A program made the translations under genes and the position numbers. Source: Agrypnia vestita (taxonomy: Eukaryota; Arthropoda; Insecta; Trichoptera; Phryganeidae). From it: DNA of 64,000 bases. Below, piece after piece: positions 34,501-45,893 of this stretch (the stretch's first letter is position 1; the number at the start of each line of letters is the position of its first letter). The notes under the pieces are model-generated. The model saw only the letters and a list, made by a program, of their open reading frames with translations. It was not told the DNA's origin and made no database searches. The stretch spans positions 47,625 to 111,624 of the forward strand of contig JADDOH010023161.1 in assembly GCA_016648135.1 (NCBI GenBank), given 5' to 3'.

Positions 34501-37500
34501 ATATTAGATAAACATATTTTGTTGTGAAAATGCCAGCTGCCTCATTAATTTTTTATATAATTGGTTTAAAAATTGTGTTTTATTTCAGGTGGACATCCCG
34601 ATGGAACTGAGACTGGCCAACCTCAGCCTCGCCCAGTCTGCTCCGGGCCTCAAGCAGGGACCCGAGACTAATAACATGGCTCAGCTGCTGGTCCAGGCAC
34701 TTCATTCCAAGGATCACAAGTAAGACGCCTTATTTTATTCATTGAAGAAGAAAGGGAGAATACTTTGTTGCAGGAGGCGGTGCACGCAGAACTGTTTATT
34801 TAAATATCATTAAAATTTCTTTAATTTCATATTTAGGGCCAGTTATTAATTAAGGCTGGACATTCACTTCATAAGTTTGAAATTCGAAGCATTCAGTGTT
34901 TGATCATGTTCTCTTTCAAGACGGTTCTGACAGATAATCTGAATGTGATATCGAGTGACATGACATGATGTGATAATTGCTAGAGTAAAAAGGTATGATT
35001 AGAAAGAGACGACAATATATTTATTGTTTTTGTCGAAGCGTGGACAATTGATGTACATATACGGGAACACCCGATGACAAGTTTTCTATGCAGCCGATTG
35101 GTGTGTCAACGCAGTCGTTTTTATGTTACTTAATTTAAATAATTACATTAAAATGTATTATTTCAGTCATATTCAGTTCAATTCTTATTACAGTGAAACT
35201 CGCTTAATAAATTCACTTTTAATAAATTCTCCCGCTAAATAAGTTTAAATTCTGCGGTCCCGAAAAAGTCCCATACAAATCTGATAATTTTGTTAGGTTT
35301 AATAAGTTTCCCGCTTATTTTCGTTTCTCGCCTAAGTTGTGCTAATATTTTTAGCTGAACTCAATTTATTCATATAAATAAATCTTCATAATAAGTTTTT
35401 CGGAAGAGAAATTTTGTTCAACATTCCTAAAAATAATATTTCGAGAAATGGGCGCAATAAAAATTAAGTGGTTTTGGCATGTAACAAAAGTTCTAGGGGC
35501 TGAAAAGACCCTGCAGTATTTGAATAGACTAATAAAACAATTAACCCAAATAAATCTCAAAATTCACAAAATGGGCAGCCTTCAATGAATAATTCTTGCA
35601 GAGCCATAAAAGTACTTTGACAAAAACTCTATTATTTGAAAAGGCAAGACAATAAAACTTAATCCCCAATATAAACAAAGAATGCTTGGCTTTCAAATGT
35701 ACTCCTATAATACTGGCAGAGCAGCATTGGTGATATTAATTTTTGATTTATTTTCATTCTTAACTATGCAAACATTCTTAATTGACCGAAAAATCCATTT
35801 CTGAGAATACACAATTACATTAGCAGGTGCACCTGATAATTTACAATTCCAGAAGCCCTTTCGATAGGTACTACTGTAATGTTTTGTTTCATTTTCGTCA
35901 ATATTTAACGTCCAAAACATACCGTAATTTAATTAAAATTCACAAGTATTTATATCAATTATACTCTTGATTTTTAATTATTTATTACATTGCCTTGCTT
36001 CCTAGGTCTATTTAGCTCATTAAAATCATTCAACATCATTTCAAACGCGTGAAATAACTGCCGATAAATTCAGTAAAACAAAGCCAGCAAAACAAGCCAG
36101 CGCCACACTGCGCGGATGTCGGATGTCGCGGTCGCGTCATTTCGTCGAATGTCCGCGCAGTGCGATTGATAAGTGCGTATTATATAATGGAAAAAAAAAT
36201 TAGATACAGTAAAATGGAAGATCTGCGACGGAAGGTCTGCGCAATGTGGCGCTGGCCTCGCGTCGCGTGAAGTCGCGGGACGTACAATCCTAATTAAACA
36301 AATTGAGTTTAAAGACAATTAATCACTTAAATTACTCAATTCATAATTCAAGTACTCATATATCGTACAATAATTTTCGCGCGATTGTCGGCATACCCGA
36401 CTGGCGAGTTACGTGTTTATAGTCGGCTTTGATCAGCGCAAATAATCCTTTAAACTTGTTTGTACTAATTTTTCTTTGATTATTTTTACTCCATGCTAGA
36501 CATGCGCGCCGAGCCTGAATTTGCCAGCGGCGGCGTGCCGGCCTGAAACGGTCGGCGGCGGCGGCGCGCCGCGGCGTGGCTCATTTTTTTAGGGGATATG
36601 TTTTTTTAAGGAATGTTTAGATGTCGTGGAAAAACAGAAGCAAAAATATTCAAATCAAGGAATGTTCTATTATAAAATTTTCGAATGTAAATTTTAGGTG
36701 CAAAGAAAACCATGCTTTGATTCAAGATCACAGTTTTCTTTGCATAATTCATAATTGTCATGTATGAAAATGATCTTGTTAACTCTCACGGGGCTTATTT
36801 CATGTCTTCTGAGTTTTAATTTTATATTATTTTAATTAATCTGGCTCTTAAGTTATATGTTGTGTTTTTATCCTTATGCTAATTACTTTGGACACTATGG
36901 ACTTTGCATTCATATTTTGTACTATAGCATTTTTTGGACTGACGGGTGCCTACCGGACTGTCTCCAGTCAAGCACTCCCAATCCTGGCGGGCGTGCTCTC
37001 TGCCGATCTCGAGGTCCTTGAGGCTTGCGCCTGTCGCAGATTGCTGAGGGGCCTGGAAATAGTCTACTTTGGTAGAACTCTCAGGCCCCTGGAAAACGAG
37101 CGACCACAGTTGGAAATGCGTGTTGGGCTAATAACGTTAGAAGTATGGCAAGACAGATGGGACACCGCCACCGCCGACAGATGGACACACTCCTTCCCGA
37201 GGGTGAGGGTTAAAGAAAGAAACTTAAGTTTTTCCGGAGGTTATTTTCCGGCTCTAGACCACTATACGGTACACATGCTTTCGGGCCATGGAGAGTTCAG
37301 ATCTAAACTCCATGATCTTGGACTCTCCACTCATCCATGGTAGGTACACCTATGCCAGAGAGCTAGAGTGCTTCAGACTCCGGGGCATATCCTCTGGGAT
37401 TGTGAACTTTTGATGGATGCTAGATACGATATGCGTGTTGGAATATTCGGGCCACATGACACTGGTCGGCGTGTCATAAACGCCGATCTTGTTAGGAATG

Positions 37501-40500
37501 AAAGAAACTTTGGATGCCTCCGTGAGTTTGTTAGGGTGTGGGTGTCCCGTTGGGAACTCCTTAGGGCGACTACTCAATATGAATCCGAATAAAAATATGA
37601 AAAAAGTGTAGGGCCGATATGTCAGCCATTGCTCATAGAACGGCCCTGGGTGTGTGGTCGGTCCCCTCTTCTCTCACCGGACTCAGCCGAGACCTTTTGG
37701 CATTTACAACAAGGCCGGAAACTGAAAACACACGCTCGCTGGGTATGCTGGTAGCTGGAATTGCCAGCACAGCTCTAGCGAGCGGGTTGAGCCACGGAAA
37801 TGCTTTTTTTCTTTCTTTCCAGTAGATAAGGACCTTGGACAACTTCTACATCTTCTGATCTCGTAGTAGCCAGGTACTTCCAACATTCTTGTGAAATTTC
37901 GGCGTCTTCTGAGTCTAAATCTGTGACGTTGCTGCTATATTTCTTGGAAAGTTTGGATAGCAAGGCTTGTTCAAAAGATGCACTTGCAACAGGTTCAGAG
38001 TCAGAAGTAGCTGCTTATATACCTTCAAATCTTCTTGTTACTAGATCTGTTGCTTTCACTTGTTTTTTAATGTAGTTTGCCAGAAACGCGGCGCCCGTGG
38101 TATTTTTATGCTCCATGTAGTTGTCAATTTCACTCAATCTCAAGTACACTTTTGATTCCATCGCCAGTTATGAGATCGTGCCCTAAGAAAAAGTGGTTGT
38201 CTTATATAGCCCTTTTAATATTTGATCCAGAATCTGTAACGGTATGGATTTCTTTGCCATTTAGGCTTTAGACCTGTGGTGGCCAAAGACGCGTACATAA
38301 ACACGTGTAATGAGGTACCACATATGCTGACGTCGAGCACGGCAGACCGTTACCCTCGATACAGAGGTCGAGGCAAAAGTGCTTAGCACAACGAACAAGG
38401 CGACAATGTAAGCCGGACCAATGACCGAGTACAAAGACGACGTATAGCAGAGGGCATGAAGAGCGGATAAACTCACCTTGCTGATCCAGACAAAATATCC
38501 AACACGCACTGCCGAGTAAAGACGAAGTCATAACAAACCCAATCTCTTTGTTCACATTCACTATAAAAACTGTAGTCTCCAGAGCAGACTATCTCACATC
38601 CCCAGTGAACGGCTCGTATAGCGGAAGCCCTCGCCGTCATACCTTTGAACGTCACGCTTTCACTTATAACCTTCGTACCTACTGTATTCTTTATAAGTTT
38701 TACTTTTGCAATTCAATAAATTCTGTAAAACCATCGTGACTTTACATCATCAACACCGCTTCAACTCATCCTAAACCGGAGGGCTCATCCACCTCCACAG
38801 ACCTTTTTGCATAATTTAATCGACAAAAACAGATGAAAAAATTTAAAAAAATCTAAATTTAAGGTGTTTCAAAAATGTAACACTCAAAATCGGCGCGCCG
38901 ATTGGCTTGACTCGGCGGCGGCGGCGTGGCCCAAGGGCGGCGCGGCGTAGCGGCGCCGGCGCGGCGCGCATGTCTACTCCATGCTATTTTCATTCTTAAA
39001 AAATAAATCTGTTTTTGAATTATTTTCATTAAAATGCTGAAATTTAATTGTTTAATTTTCGTAGATATCATTGGGGGCTATTCATTACTTCCGGTTTAGT
39101 TTTGATTAGCTTGATTTGATTAGTTTCTTGAGAAATAAAATAAACGACCGACGGTTAGCGTTTGTCCATGAATAAACTTGTCTCTTGAACAACAAGATAT
39201 TTTAAAAATCTATTAAAAAAATTGTAAAACAAAACAGAACGGTTGAATACTGAGAAGTGAAATAATATTTAATAAATAATTTTATGCGGCGATTATTTAT
39301 GATAATTTTTTATATAAGTAGTCGCAATCGCAAAATCAAACAACGTCGGTGCAAAATTAATTTGCCTAAACGAAATTCTTCTCATTTTGGTTGTATTTCT
39401 TCGAGGAAACAATCGGGAATATTAATATCTCCGATTGTTTTCTAATTAAGTTACAAAAAAACGAATCAAATTTAATTAAAAGATAAAAAATATCACGAAT
39501 ATTCTTTGCGCCCGGGAAAATATTAAGGTATTGTGAAATCAAACGTAATTAAAATAAAGAAAATCATTATTAATCTCAAAAGAATATTATTTAATATATT
39601 ATTGTGTTAAGTTCGCCGAGTTCGCCCCTGAACTGGCGGGTTGTTTTGGACTTTGCCCCATTGAGTTTGCTCAAGGCGAAATGTTGAATGTACACCTAAA
39701 TTATGTAGAAATCATCAAAAGGGATACATTTTTAAAATGAAGTCAAGTAGAATACTATTTACAAACGGTTCTTTTTTATAAATGTGCAATCTTTACCAAG
39801 CCAGGGGAAGTAGATACAGGTAATTTTCATATTTTTTTTTTCGTATTCCTGAGGTTTATGTTTATACACCAATTATATTTAAATTCTGATTGACTTTTCC
39901 TTTAATAATATTATTAGTTTAAGATATGTATTTTTTTTGCAATAGTAATTTAGATAACTTGTATATTTTCTTTTAAAATTAAGGTTTGCACATAGGTATT
40001 GACATATCTACATAAGTTATTTTATGGATTTCTTTTAGTATGTTTAATAAGAAAATATTTTTTGACAGTGCTAAAATTTTTATTGTTGTGGTGGTTTTTA
40101 TTGTTTTCTGACCCTCAGGTAATATTTTACAAATGTATATATTTACCTACTTAATTTTTTTTAAATAGATGTCCTTAAATGTTCATATTATATAAAGGAA
40201 ATTTCAATTAAAATACAAAATTAGAAAGTGTAAATAATATATGAAAATAATGAAATCACTGTTAATATGTTCTCACGCCTAATAAGTTTTTATTTGCTGG
40301 TCCCTTGAAAAACGTATTAAGAGAGTTTCACTGTATTATCTTTTTAGAATTTAACCCCCCCTGGGCCGCGGACGCACATATCCGACAGGCACAAAATAAT
40401 TTATTTATCGACGGCCGCGTATCGAATTTGAAAAACGTAATTTTTTCCCAATAGAGAAATCCTGTTGTGACCTGTCGTTCCATTTTCAACTCAAAAACAT

Positions 40501-43500
40501 CACCGATTATATTTTAAATCAACAATCAAAACGGAAGTTTTTCTGCCGTCAAAATCGTATAGAGAAGTTGTAGATGTCGCCCCGATCGCGTGTTGTGCAA
40601 TCGAAATTCAAATATTCCATCGTCAAGGTCACGCGCAATGTGCGCGGGAAATACGATTTATTTTTTCGATTTTCGATTTATTTGTACACGTATATACAAA
40701 TATATACGATATGTTTTGCGATATTTGTCAGTTTTTGTTGGTTTATGATTCAATTGAATACTAATAGTGATTTATTAACAAAAATACACGCAATTTTGTT
40801 GCGTTTATTTGAAATATGTGTGTGTGTGAAAGTGTATCATATTTATGTGTTATGAGTGCGATGTCCCGTCGTGTGCCGTGCCGTGCAACAAAATATATCA
40901 CACAGAAGAAGATTATTATTATTAATAGTAGTGTTGTCTCTAATAAACAAATAAAAAAATATTATTATTTTTCAGAAAATGTTGCGCTGGCAACATTATG
41001 GAAATTCAAAAAAAGATTATTTTTTTTACTTAAATGATAAAAAAAATCATTGCGTTTCGACACTTATGATAAAATAATATGAATGTGTGTGTTTTTTTTT
41101 TAATATACGCATGTTTTCATGGTTTTTTCGTAAAAAGAAAAATCACAAAAAATTCCGAAAATTTACGGCCCACAACAAGTAAAACATTAATATTTCTTAA
41201 ATTTTTTTAAAATGCATTTCTCGTAATATGGTTATCAAAAAATGACATGTCAGACGCAATGCGCATTCGCAGCAGAGGATTTTGAAAGAGTGTGATCCAA
41301 CTTTTCGATTTGTTGAAAAGCCACACACATTGTTAATTCTTTATAAGATACTTAAACTGTATTAATTTATGGCGCAAGAGTCTAAACGTATGAATTACCG
41401 GGGTCCTCGAATTATAGGGGTTAATCAACATTTTGCGTCTTGCGCATTTTTAAATTTTGAATTATCGGGGTTCGAATTAATGGAGTTTTACTGTACTAAT
41501 AAATAATTATTTTAAATTAATACACATTTCACCAGAAAGATCAGAGACTAAATTTATATGGAAGATAAGTAGTTACCTTGAATCAAGATCTTGTGAGATT
41601 CTTTTCAAATTTTTAGAATAAAATACTTGCCTAGATGAAAAGCAAACCAATTGTGGTCAAACTCAAACTAAAAAAAAATATAAAAAAATAAAACAATCAC
41701 CCATAACACTACATTAGAAAGTGCAAGTTTTATAACTTATATAAAATAATAACATATATCAGCTTTTTTCAGTATGCAATTCATGTACAAAATAAAATTA
41801 AAAAATTCCTAATTATTTCGAGTTTGTATCAATCGACGTGTGATATATGTATGTGAAAATTCGGTGGATTTTGGCCGAGAAGTCAGTTGGCTGCCTTCCC
41901 GGCAAGAGATAACATCTCGCAGTAGAATCGAGCCTGGAATGGTTTACAGTGATTCCTGCAAAGCAAGCTCTGGCAGGCATTCTTTCTCTACGGAGCGTAA
42001 TTAATACTGAGGATAGTGTTTTGGGAACTGGCTCGCTCTGACCGCTGTTCCGCCACCTGGACCTGCGCTGTGGATCTCTCGACTCTCCAGTATACATCGG
42101 CTGCCGTCGTTGTCTGTATGTAGAAGTACGCTTCGTCGCGCTCAGCTACTCCGCTGTTCTACAGTGGCATCTACCGCCGCCTTCACCACCGCAGCCCATA
42201 CTGGAAGCACTATTGTCGCCCACTGCGGATCACTTCCTACGCCGCTGCGCCTACTGCGCCATCTTCTAAACGCCGCCTACCTTGCCGCCAATTGAGCTAC
42301 CGCCGCCGCCTTCACCAGTGCGGCCTATCTTGGAACTGCCTTCGCTGCCTACTGAATGCCTCTACAGGCCGCCTGCTGGCACTGACTGCGGCCACCCACC
42401 TGTTACCGAAGCCCTCGTCGAGCTGCTGTCCGCTCTTTAAGGCATCTCCGGGCTATTGTGACCACCAGTGACAGTGATTTTTTGTAAAGTCTGTGCCGCT
42501 GTTTAGAGACTAGTGACTGCAGCATGCTTGCACCTGAATGTCTAGAAACCTTTAAAGCCTGCACCGGTGCAGACCATTCAGAGACCTTTGTGCTTGACAT
42601 TTTGTTCACTTTATTTTGTGATATTAACACTGCTGTTCTTTGTACAATTCCATTGTCTATTTTAACTTTGCGACTATTTTCTTTGAAATATTTTTTATAA
42701 ATAAATATTGTTTCTCCATAAACCGTCTTCTCACTGAGCCCATTTAATATCCCCATATCGTAGTGTTTACTACAGAACACTGATACTGAGTTTCCTGAAG
42801 AGCTCTTCTTCTCTATAAATGTACTAAATAAATAAACTGTTTTCAGATTGCTTCAAACTGTTTTTGAGTGTACGGACCCAGAGGTTGCGTTCAACACCAT
42901 GAATAGACTGCCCATCCAGTACCTTCCCACACTACTCGAGCACCTTACCAACATGCTGGCGGGGAAGACTAACCAGTGAGAATCATTTTATTATTTCGTT
43001 TATTTTATCGTTTTATACTTGTATAATCTTTTTAAAAATGTATGTTACAATCGTGTTAGAGAATTAAATTGATAATAACCTGCGACCTGACGCTATTCTA
43101 ATTTACCGATTGTCACACCTGAGGCAAATGACAAATCTCTATTACAGGTGTAAATCAGCCTGCGTATGGGCTTCGGCATTATGCAGAGCCCGGAGTTCTG
43201 CCCTTCTCAGTCAGGAGACCAACATGCGCCCCCTTCTGTCAGCTGTGACAGCTAGGACACCCGCCCTCCCACGCCTGTTGGCACTGCGCTCGAGACTGGG
43301 ACTATTGACCGCCAGGGGCGGGGACGCCAGGGAACGCCCCACATTGGAATATAGAGGTTATATGAACACACATACTAAATGAATCTTTGAGAACTTAACG
43401 GCGTTGGATATTTTATTTAGGAAATGATTATCATTTGGGTAATCGGGACATGGGCCCAGTTGTTAATTATTTTGGAGTGTATTTTGGGAAAATTGAATAA

Positions 43501-43704
43501 ATGATACAAATTATTCATATTACAATATTTGATTGCTTCACAGATACATCATCAGAAGATGAAGCAGACGATGACATGGATGAGGTGCTTATGAACAATG
43601 CCAATGATGACTCAGGTTCATGGAACGAGGAAGACGATGATGAGATAGATAATGATGATGATGGACAATCATCAAAAGGTTCAGACCAAGATATGAGCGA
43701 GTGA
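28590..43704 (+). CDS. WDR43: WDR43 (UTP5), SSU processome WD-repeat protein
   Basis: A complete ten-exon gene: 28590-28781, 29123-29482, 30542-30717, 31099-31401, 32466-32622, 33442-33648, 34589-34719, 42847-42975, 43148-43356, 43544-43704. All junctions are GT..AG, phases agree throughout, and the sum is 674 codons plus stop (human 677). Residues 1-400 form the WD40 propeller (CKIWDTE; TIRQWNIEDG; CQLKLWCLDTK; RILSFWSVS; VVHYYEHTLNG). About 495-612 is the Utp12 domain (MAQLLVQALHSKDHKLLQTV, QYLPTLLEHLTNML). The last 50 residues are the acidic Asp/Glu/Ser tail, exon 10. WDR43/Utp5 is a nucleolar t-UTP subunit needed for rRNA transcription and 18S processing. Start: ATG in MSVSASMGPSAFSEDGKYYS, matching the family N terminus. 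Intron 7 (8.1 kb) holds nested transposons. Confidence 0.95.
29578..29715 (+). mobile_element. LINE/SINE 3' tail, copy 2
   Basis: In WDR43 intron 2. It follows 7057-7200 word for word (TTTCTCTCTTTAAACTAT, CTATTGTAAAAGCCCTATAG, GGCATTAATTAATAAATAAA) and is in the same orientation as the gene. Only the 3' end is present. Confidence 0.5.
31546..31890. repeat. Dispersed repeat F, copy 1, with (CGGCA)n
   Basis: In WDR43 intron 4. Shared inverted with 40850-41178: TGTGATTTTTCTTTTTACGA, AAACATGCGTATATTAAAAA, TCATAAGTGTCGAAA, TTACCAGCGCAACATTTTC, AGAGACAACACTACTATT, and a CGGCA pentamer run (31836-31858 here). It is non-coding; the class is unknown. Confidence 0.6.
31913..31960. repeat. Perfect 18-bp hairpin
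   Basis: ACACTATCGTGGCAAAAT and its exact complement ATTTTGCCACGATAGTGT flank a 12-base loop (TACCCCAAGGTT). It sits just beyond repeat F in WDR43 intron 4, so it would be present in the nascent transcript. Confidence 0.7.
33003..33400. repeat. Dispersed repeat E, copy 2
   Basis: In WDR43 intron 5, inverted relative to 23385-23778. It begins CACATTCACTGCAAAT and includes GGCCGCAGCC and CTTGAATCCGTACTA. No protein is encoded. Confidence 0.55.
36694..38274 (-). pseudogene. hAT transposase C-terminal remnant, interrupted
   Basis: Read on the minus strand. A weak upstream part (YIKKQVKATDLVTRRFEG) leads to a segment with DAEISQECWKYLATTRSED and then WKERKKAFPWLNPLARAVLA and IPATSIPSERVFSVSG, the hAT dimerisation signature. 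It continues LVVNAKRSRLSP, where the R1-like insertion interrupts at 37671, and resumes at 36789 with VRVNKIIFIHDNYELCKEN to a stop at 36694. Frame changes occur near 37820 and elsewhere. The catalytic triad region is absent, so this is a fossil. Confidence 0.75.
36790..37670 (+). mobile_element. R1-like LINE, 5' truncated, inside hAT
   Basis: Flanked by the 7-bp repeat CTCTCAC (36783-36789 and 37671-37677). The plus strand encodes the end of ORF2: LTGAYRTVSSQALPILAGVL (36936 on), EVWQDRWDTATADRWTHSFP, LSGHGEFRSKLHDLGL, then after a frame change near 37350, TPGHILWDCELLMDARYD and LVRNERNFGCLREFVRVW. The AYRTVS motif, the W-rich spacer, the SGHG motif and the HxLWDC knuckle are the usual C-terminal landmarks of R1/Jockey-type elements. 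The 3' UTR tail (37595-37670) recurs at 2920-2985. The first about 140 bases do not match an ORF. Confidence 0.7.
38275..38799 (+). mobile_element. Solo LTR inside hAT
   Basis: 525 bp beginning TGTGGTGGCC and ending CACCTCCACA, with 4-bp direct repeats GACC on both sides (38271-38274 and 38800-38803). It contains a TATA box (TATAAAA, 38562-38568) and a poly(A) signal (AATAAA, 38715-38720) in the order U3-R-U5. TG..CA ends and a 4-bp duplication suit Ty3/gypsy-type elements. No internal coding part remains, so this is the product of LTR-LTR recombination. Orientation plus is set by TATA and AATAAA. Confidence 0.75.
40850..41178. repeat. Dispersed repeat F, copy 2 (inverted)
   Basis: In WDR43 intron 7. 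It is the complement of 31546-31890, from GTGTGCCGTGCCGTGCAA through TAGTAGTGTTGTCTCTAATA and TTCGACACTTATGATAAAAT to TTTTTTCGTAAAAAGAAAAA. The pentamer run is shorter here (CCGTG twice). Confidence 0.6.
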
Positions 43705-45750
43705 ATGGGTTAATTTCTGTGTAATATGTTAATAATAATTGAATATTTTATTTTAAATTTTGTTTTATTCATTCAACCCCGTATCCAATTTTGTCCAACT
43801 ATATTTCAGTTACACACCAAATCATTATCAAAGAAATTATAATCACAAAACGCATAAAGTAACCAAACTCCGGCCAACCATATGGAGGGATGCAATGGCA
43901 AAAATTAAAGCATGTTTAATTTTTCAATCATGTTTTATTAAAAATAATTTGTTATTTCGGATAAATTAAGTGCTCATTTTTGAATGACAGCAAAATCAAC
44001 AAAATAATAATAATAACAAAGTATAAATATTCTGGATTAAAAATTAACACATACCACAGTAATAAAATTAATTTTAAAAAAACGTCTTAAAGTATGTAAT
44101 ATAAATAAAATTATTCAAGTACATATTGTGCTGGGCCACCTCGTGAGATGGGAATGGTCAATTATACTTCTTGGATGAAGCAAAATGATTATTTTTGACA
44201 ATATTAATTATGCGATTATTTTTATGAATAAATTATGATTTTGTCTTATCGTGTACATCTTACATCGATACTAAAGGGATCAATAATGCAAGTTTTTCTT
44301 CCCATTACCTGCAATGAACGGAAGAAACAAATCAGTTTTATCACAAAAATCATTTTAATATAGAAAATTTCCTTGAAAGGTCCATAACGTAATCCATAAG
44401 TTTTAACTTTGAAAAATAAATTTCAAAAAGAAAAATTTTGACACCCGATAAAAAAAATTCTGTATTACTTCTATAAACATGTCTACATGTTATGTACTTA
44501 GAATATTTAAAACTTATGTTTCGTTGCAAATAATTTTCACAGATATGGATGTCATATATTTAGTTAGCACTGCTGAAACGTATTTGTAATACACAATGCA
44601 TTGTCACAAAATAATTACTCCAGTCCAATTCTAGACATTTTGACTATCATATTTCACCATTACTACACACCACATTCACTATCATCCAATTTGTATAATT
44701 GACCATAGAACGATGCGTGCTGTGATGTGTTAGATATAATAAACATTTTCACAGATAGGTTAATTTTTCAAAGACTTTGAATATACTTAGAGATAACATA
44801 AATAATTTTAAATGTCAACATTTGCGCGAGATTCAAATAGAGAATGCTTTAAGAATGCATGAAGAGAAACAACCTTTATTTATAAAAAATATGTCACCAA
44901 TCACATTGTTAATAGTACAGATTGTCAATATTCATTTTGTGACGAATAGATTCTAGTAGTGTTTAGATAAGAGGTTAGATCTCTTCAGGATCATTTTAAC
45001 ATTCAAATTACAAAATCAAAAGGTGTCTTATTAATATATCTTTCAAATGATATAAATAAAGATTATAGATCATTCATGCAATGATGTTTAGATGAAACAT
45101 TAAAGTTTAAGCACTATATTTAAATATTTTAAAAATTTAAGAATAACGATAGCAGCCATTTGAGTGATTTAAAAAATTGCTTATTTCTCGGATTCAAACT
45201 GAATATCCAAAAAGTCAATTTAGCATTTCACTCTTGATTCATACTTCTTGTTGACAAAATTATACAATTTATTTTGATTTTTTGCCTTGAACAGAATTCG
45301 AATCTATCTCAAATACCAAGAAGTCCTTCGACCTTCAACTTCTTACACATTAAGCCCTTACAATGACAACAGTCAAAGTTAAAAAAGTTTTTACAATTCA
45401 TAGTGAATTTGAAAAAGTATATTTTTATTTCATATTATTTACTTGTGAATTAATTATTCAATTAAGCGCAAATGCATTTAAGCATTGTTTAAAAAATGTC
45501 TGTCGATTTCATTAAATTATTGAGATTTTATTAAATTTAAGTATTCTTATTTTATGTATGTATGTAAATAAATATATTTTTTTTAATGTACACAAAAATG
45601 GTAAGCACCATTTGGTTTAAATAAATATTGTACAAGTACATGTATATGTCAGTATCTAAGCATTTATTTGTCATCTTTCATAACTCATGCTCTTCCATGC
45701 TAGAGTTTTTATACAATTCATATCAGTGTATATAGATGTCTTCCATTGAA
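43705..45750. other. WDR43 3' flank, no recognised gene
   Basis: Very AT-rich. The 3' UTR and poly(A) site of WDR43 must lie in the first few hundred bases, but no strong AATAAA close to the stop singles out a site. No other feature is supported. Confidence 0.35.
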
Positions 45751-45893
45751 GAAAGACATTCGAATTAGTATGTGTAAGACGTGCGTACAAGGCACATTGT
45801 TTCATTGTGTCGGTGTTTATACCCATAAACACCAACTCGACAAAAGAATGCGTCATACGGACGGCTTACACATACTAATTTGATTGTCTTTTT
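45751..45893. mobile_element. Palindromic MITE family C, copy 2
   Basis: Left arm AAAGACATTCGAATTAGTAT, GTGTAAGACGTGCGTACAAG. Right arm ends ACGGCTTACACATACTAATT then TGATTGTCTTT. It has the same hairpin design and the same words as 4743-4890. The loop ends differ (TTTATACCCATAAACACC). Confidence 0.65.

Larger units (their letters stand above)
36497..38976 (-). mobile_element. hAT transposon carrying two nested insertions
   Basis: In WDR43 intron 7. It is bounded by inverted ends TAGACATGCGCGCCG (36497) and CGGCGCGC..CATGTCTA (to 38976), each embedded in a strikingly GC-rich GGCGGCGGCG block. It is flanked by an exact 8-bp target duplication CTCCATGC (36489-36496 and 38977-38984), the hAT hallmark. 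Removing the R1-like insertion (36790-37670) and the solo LTR (38275-38799) restores one continuous but decayed transposase on the minus strand. Net element length is about 1.1 kb, so it was already internally deleted: the N-terminal zinc finger and most of the catalytic domain are missing. Confidence 0.85.

Noticed and set aside
42110..42430. GC-rich Ala/Thr frame near 42.1-42.4 kb as an extra WDR43 exon
   Set aside because: Exon 7 and exon 8 already join in phase. The segment is a CCGCC-rich repeat with no matching WDR43 sequence.
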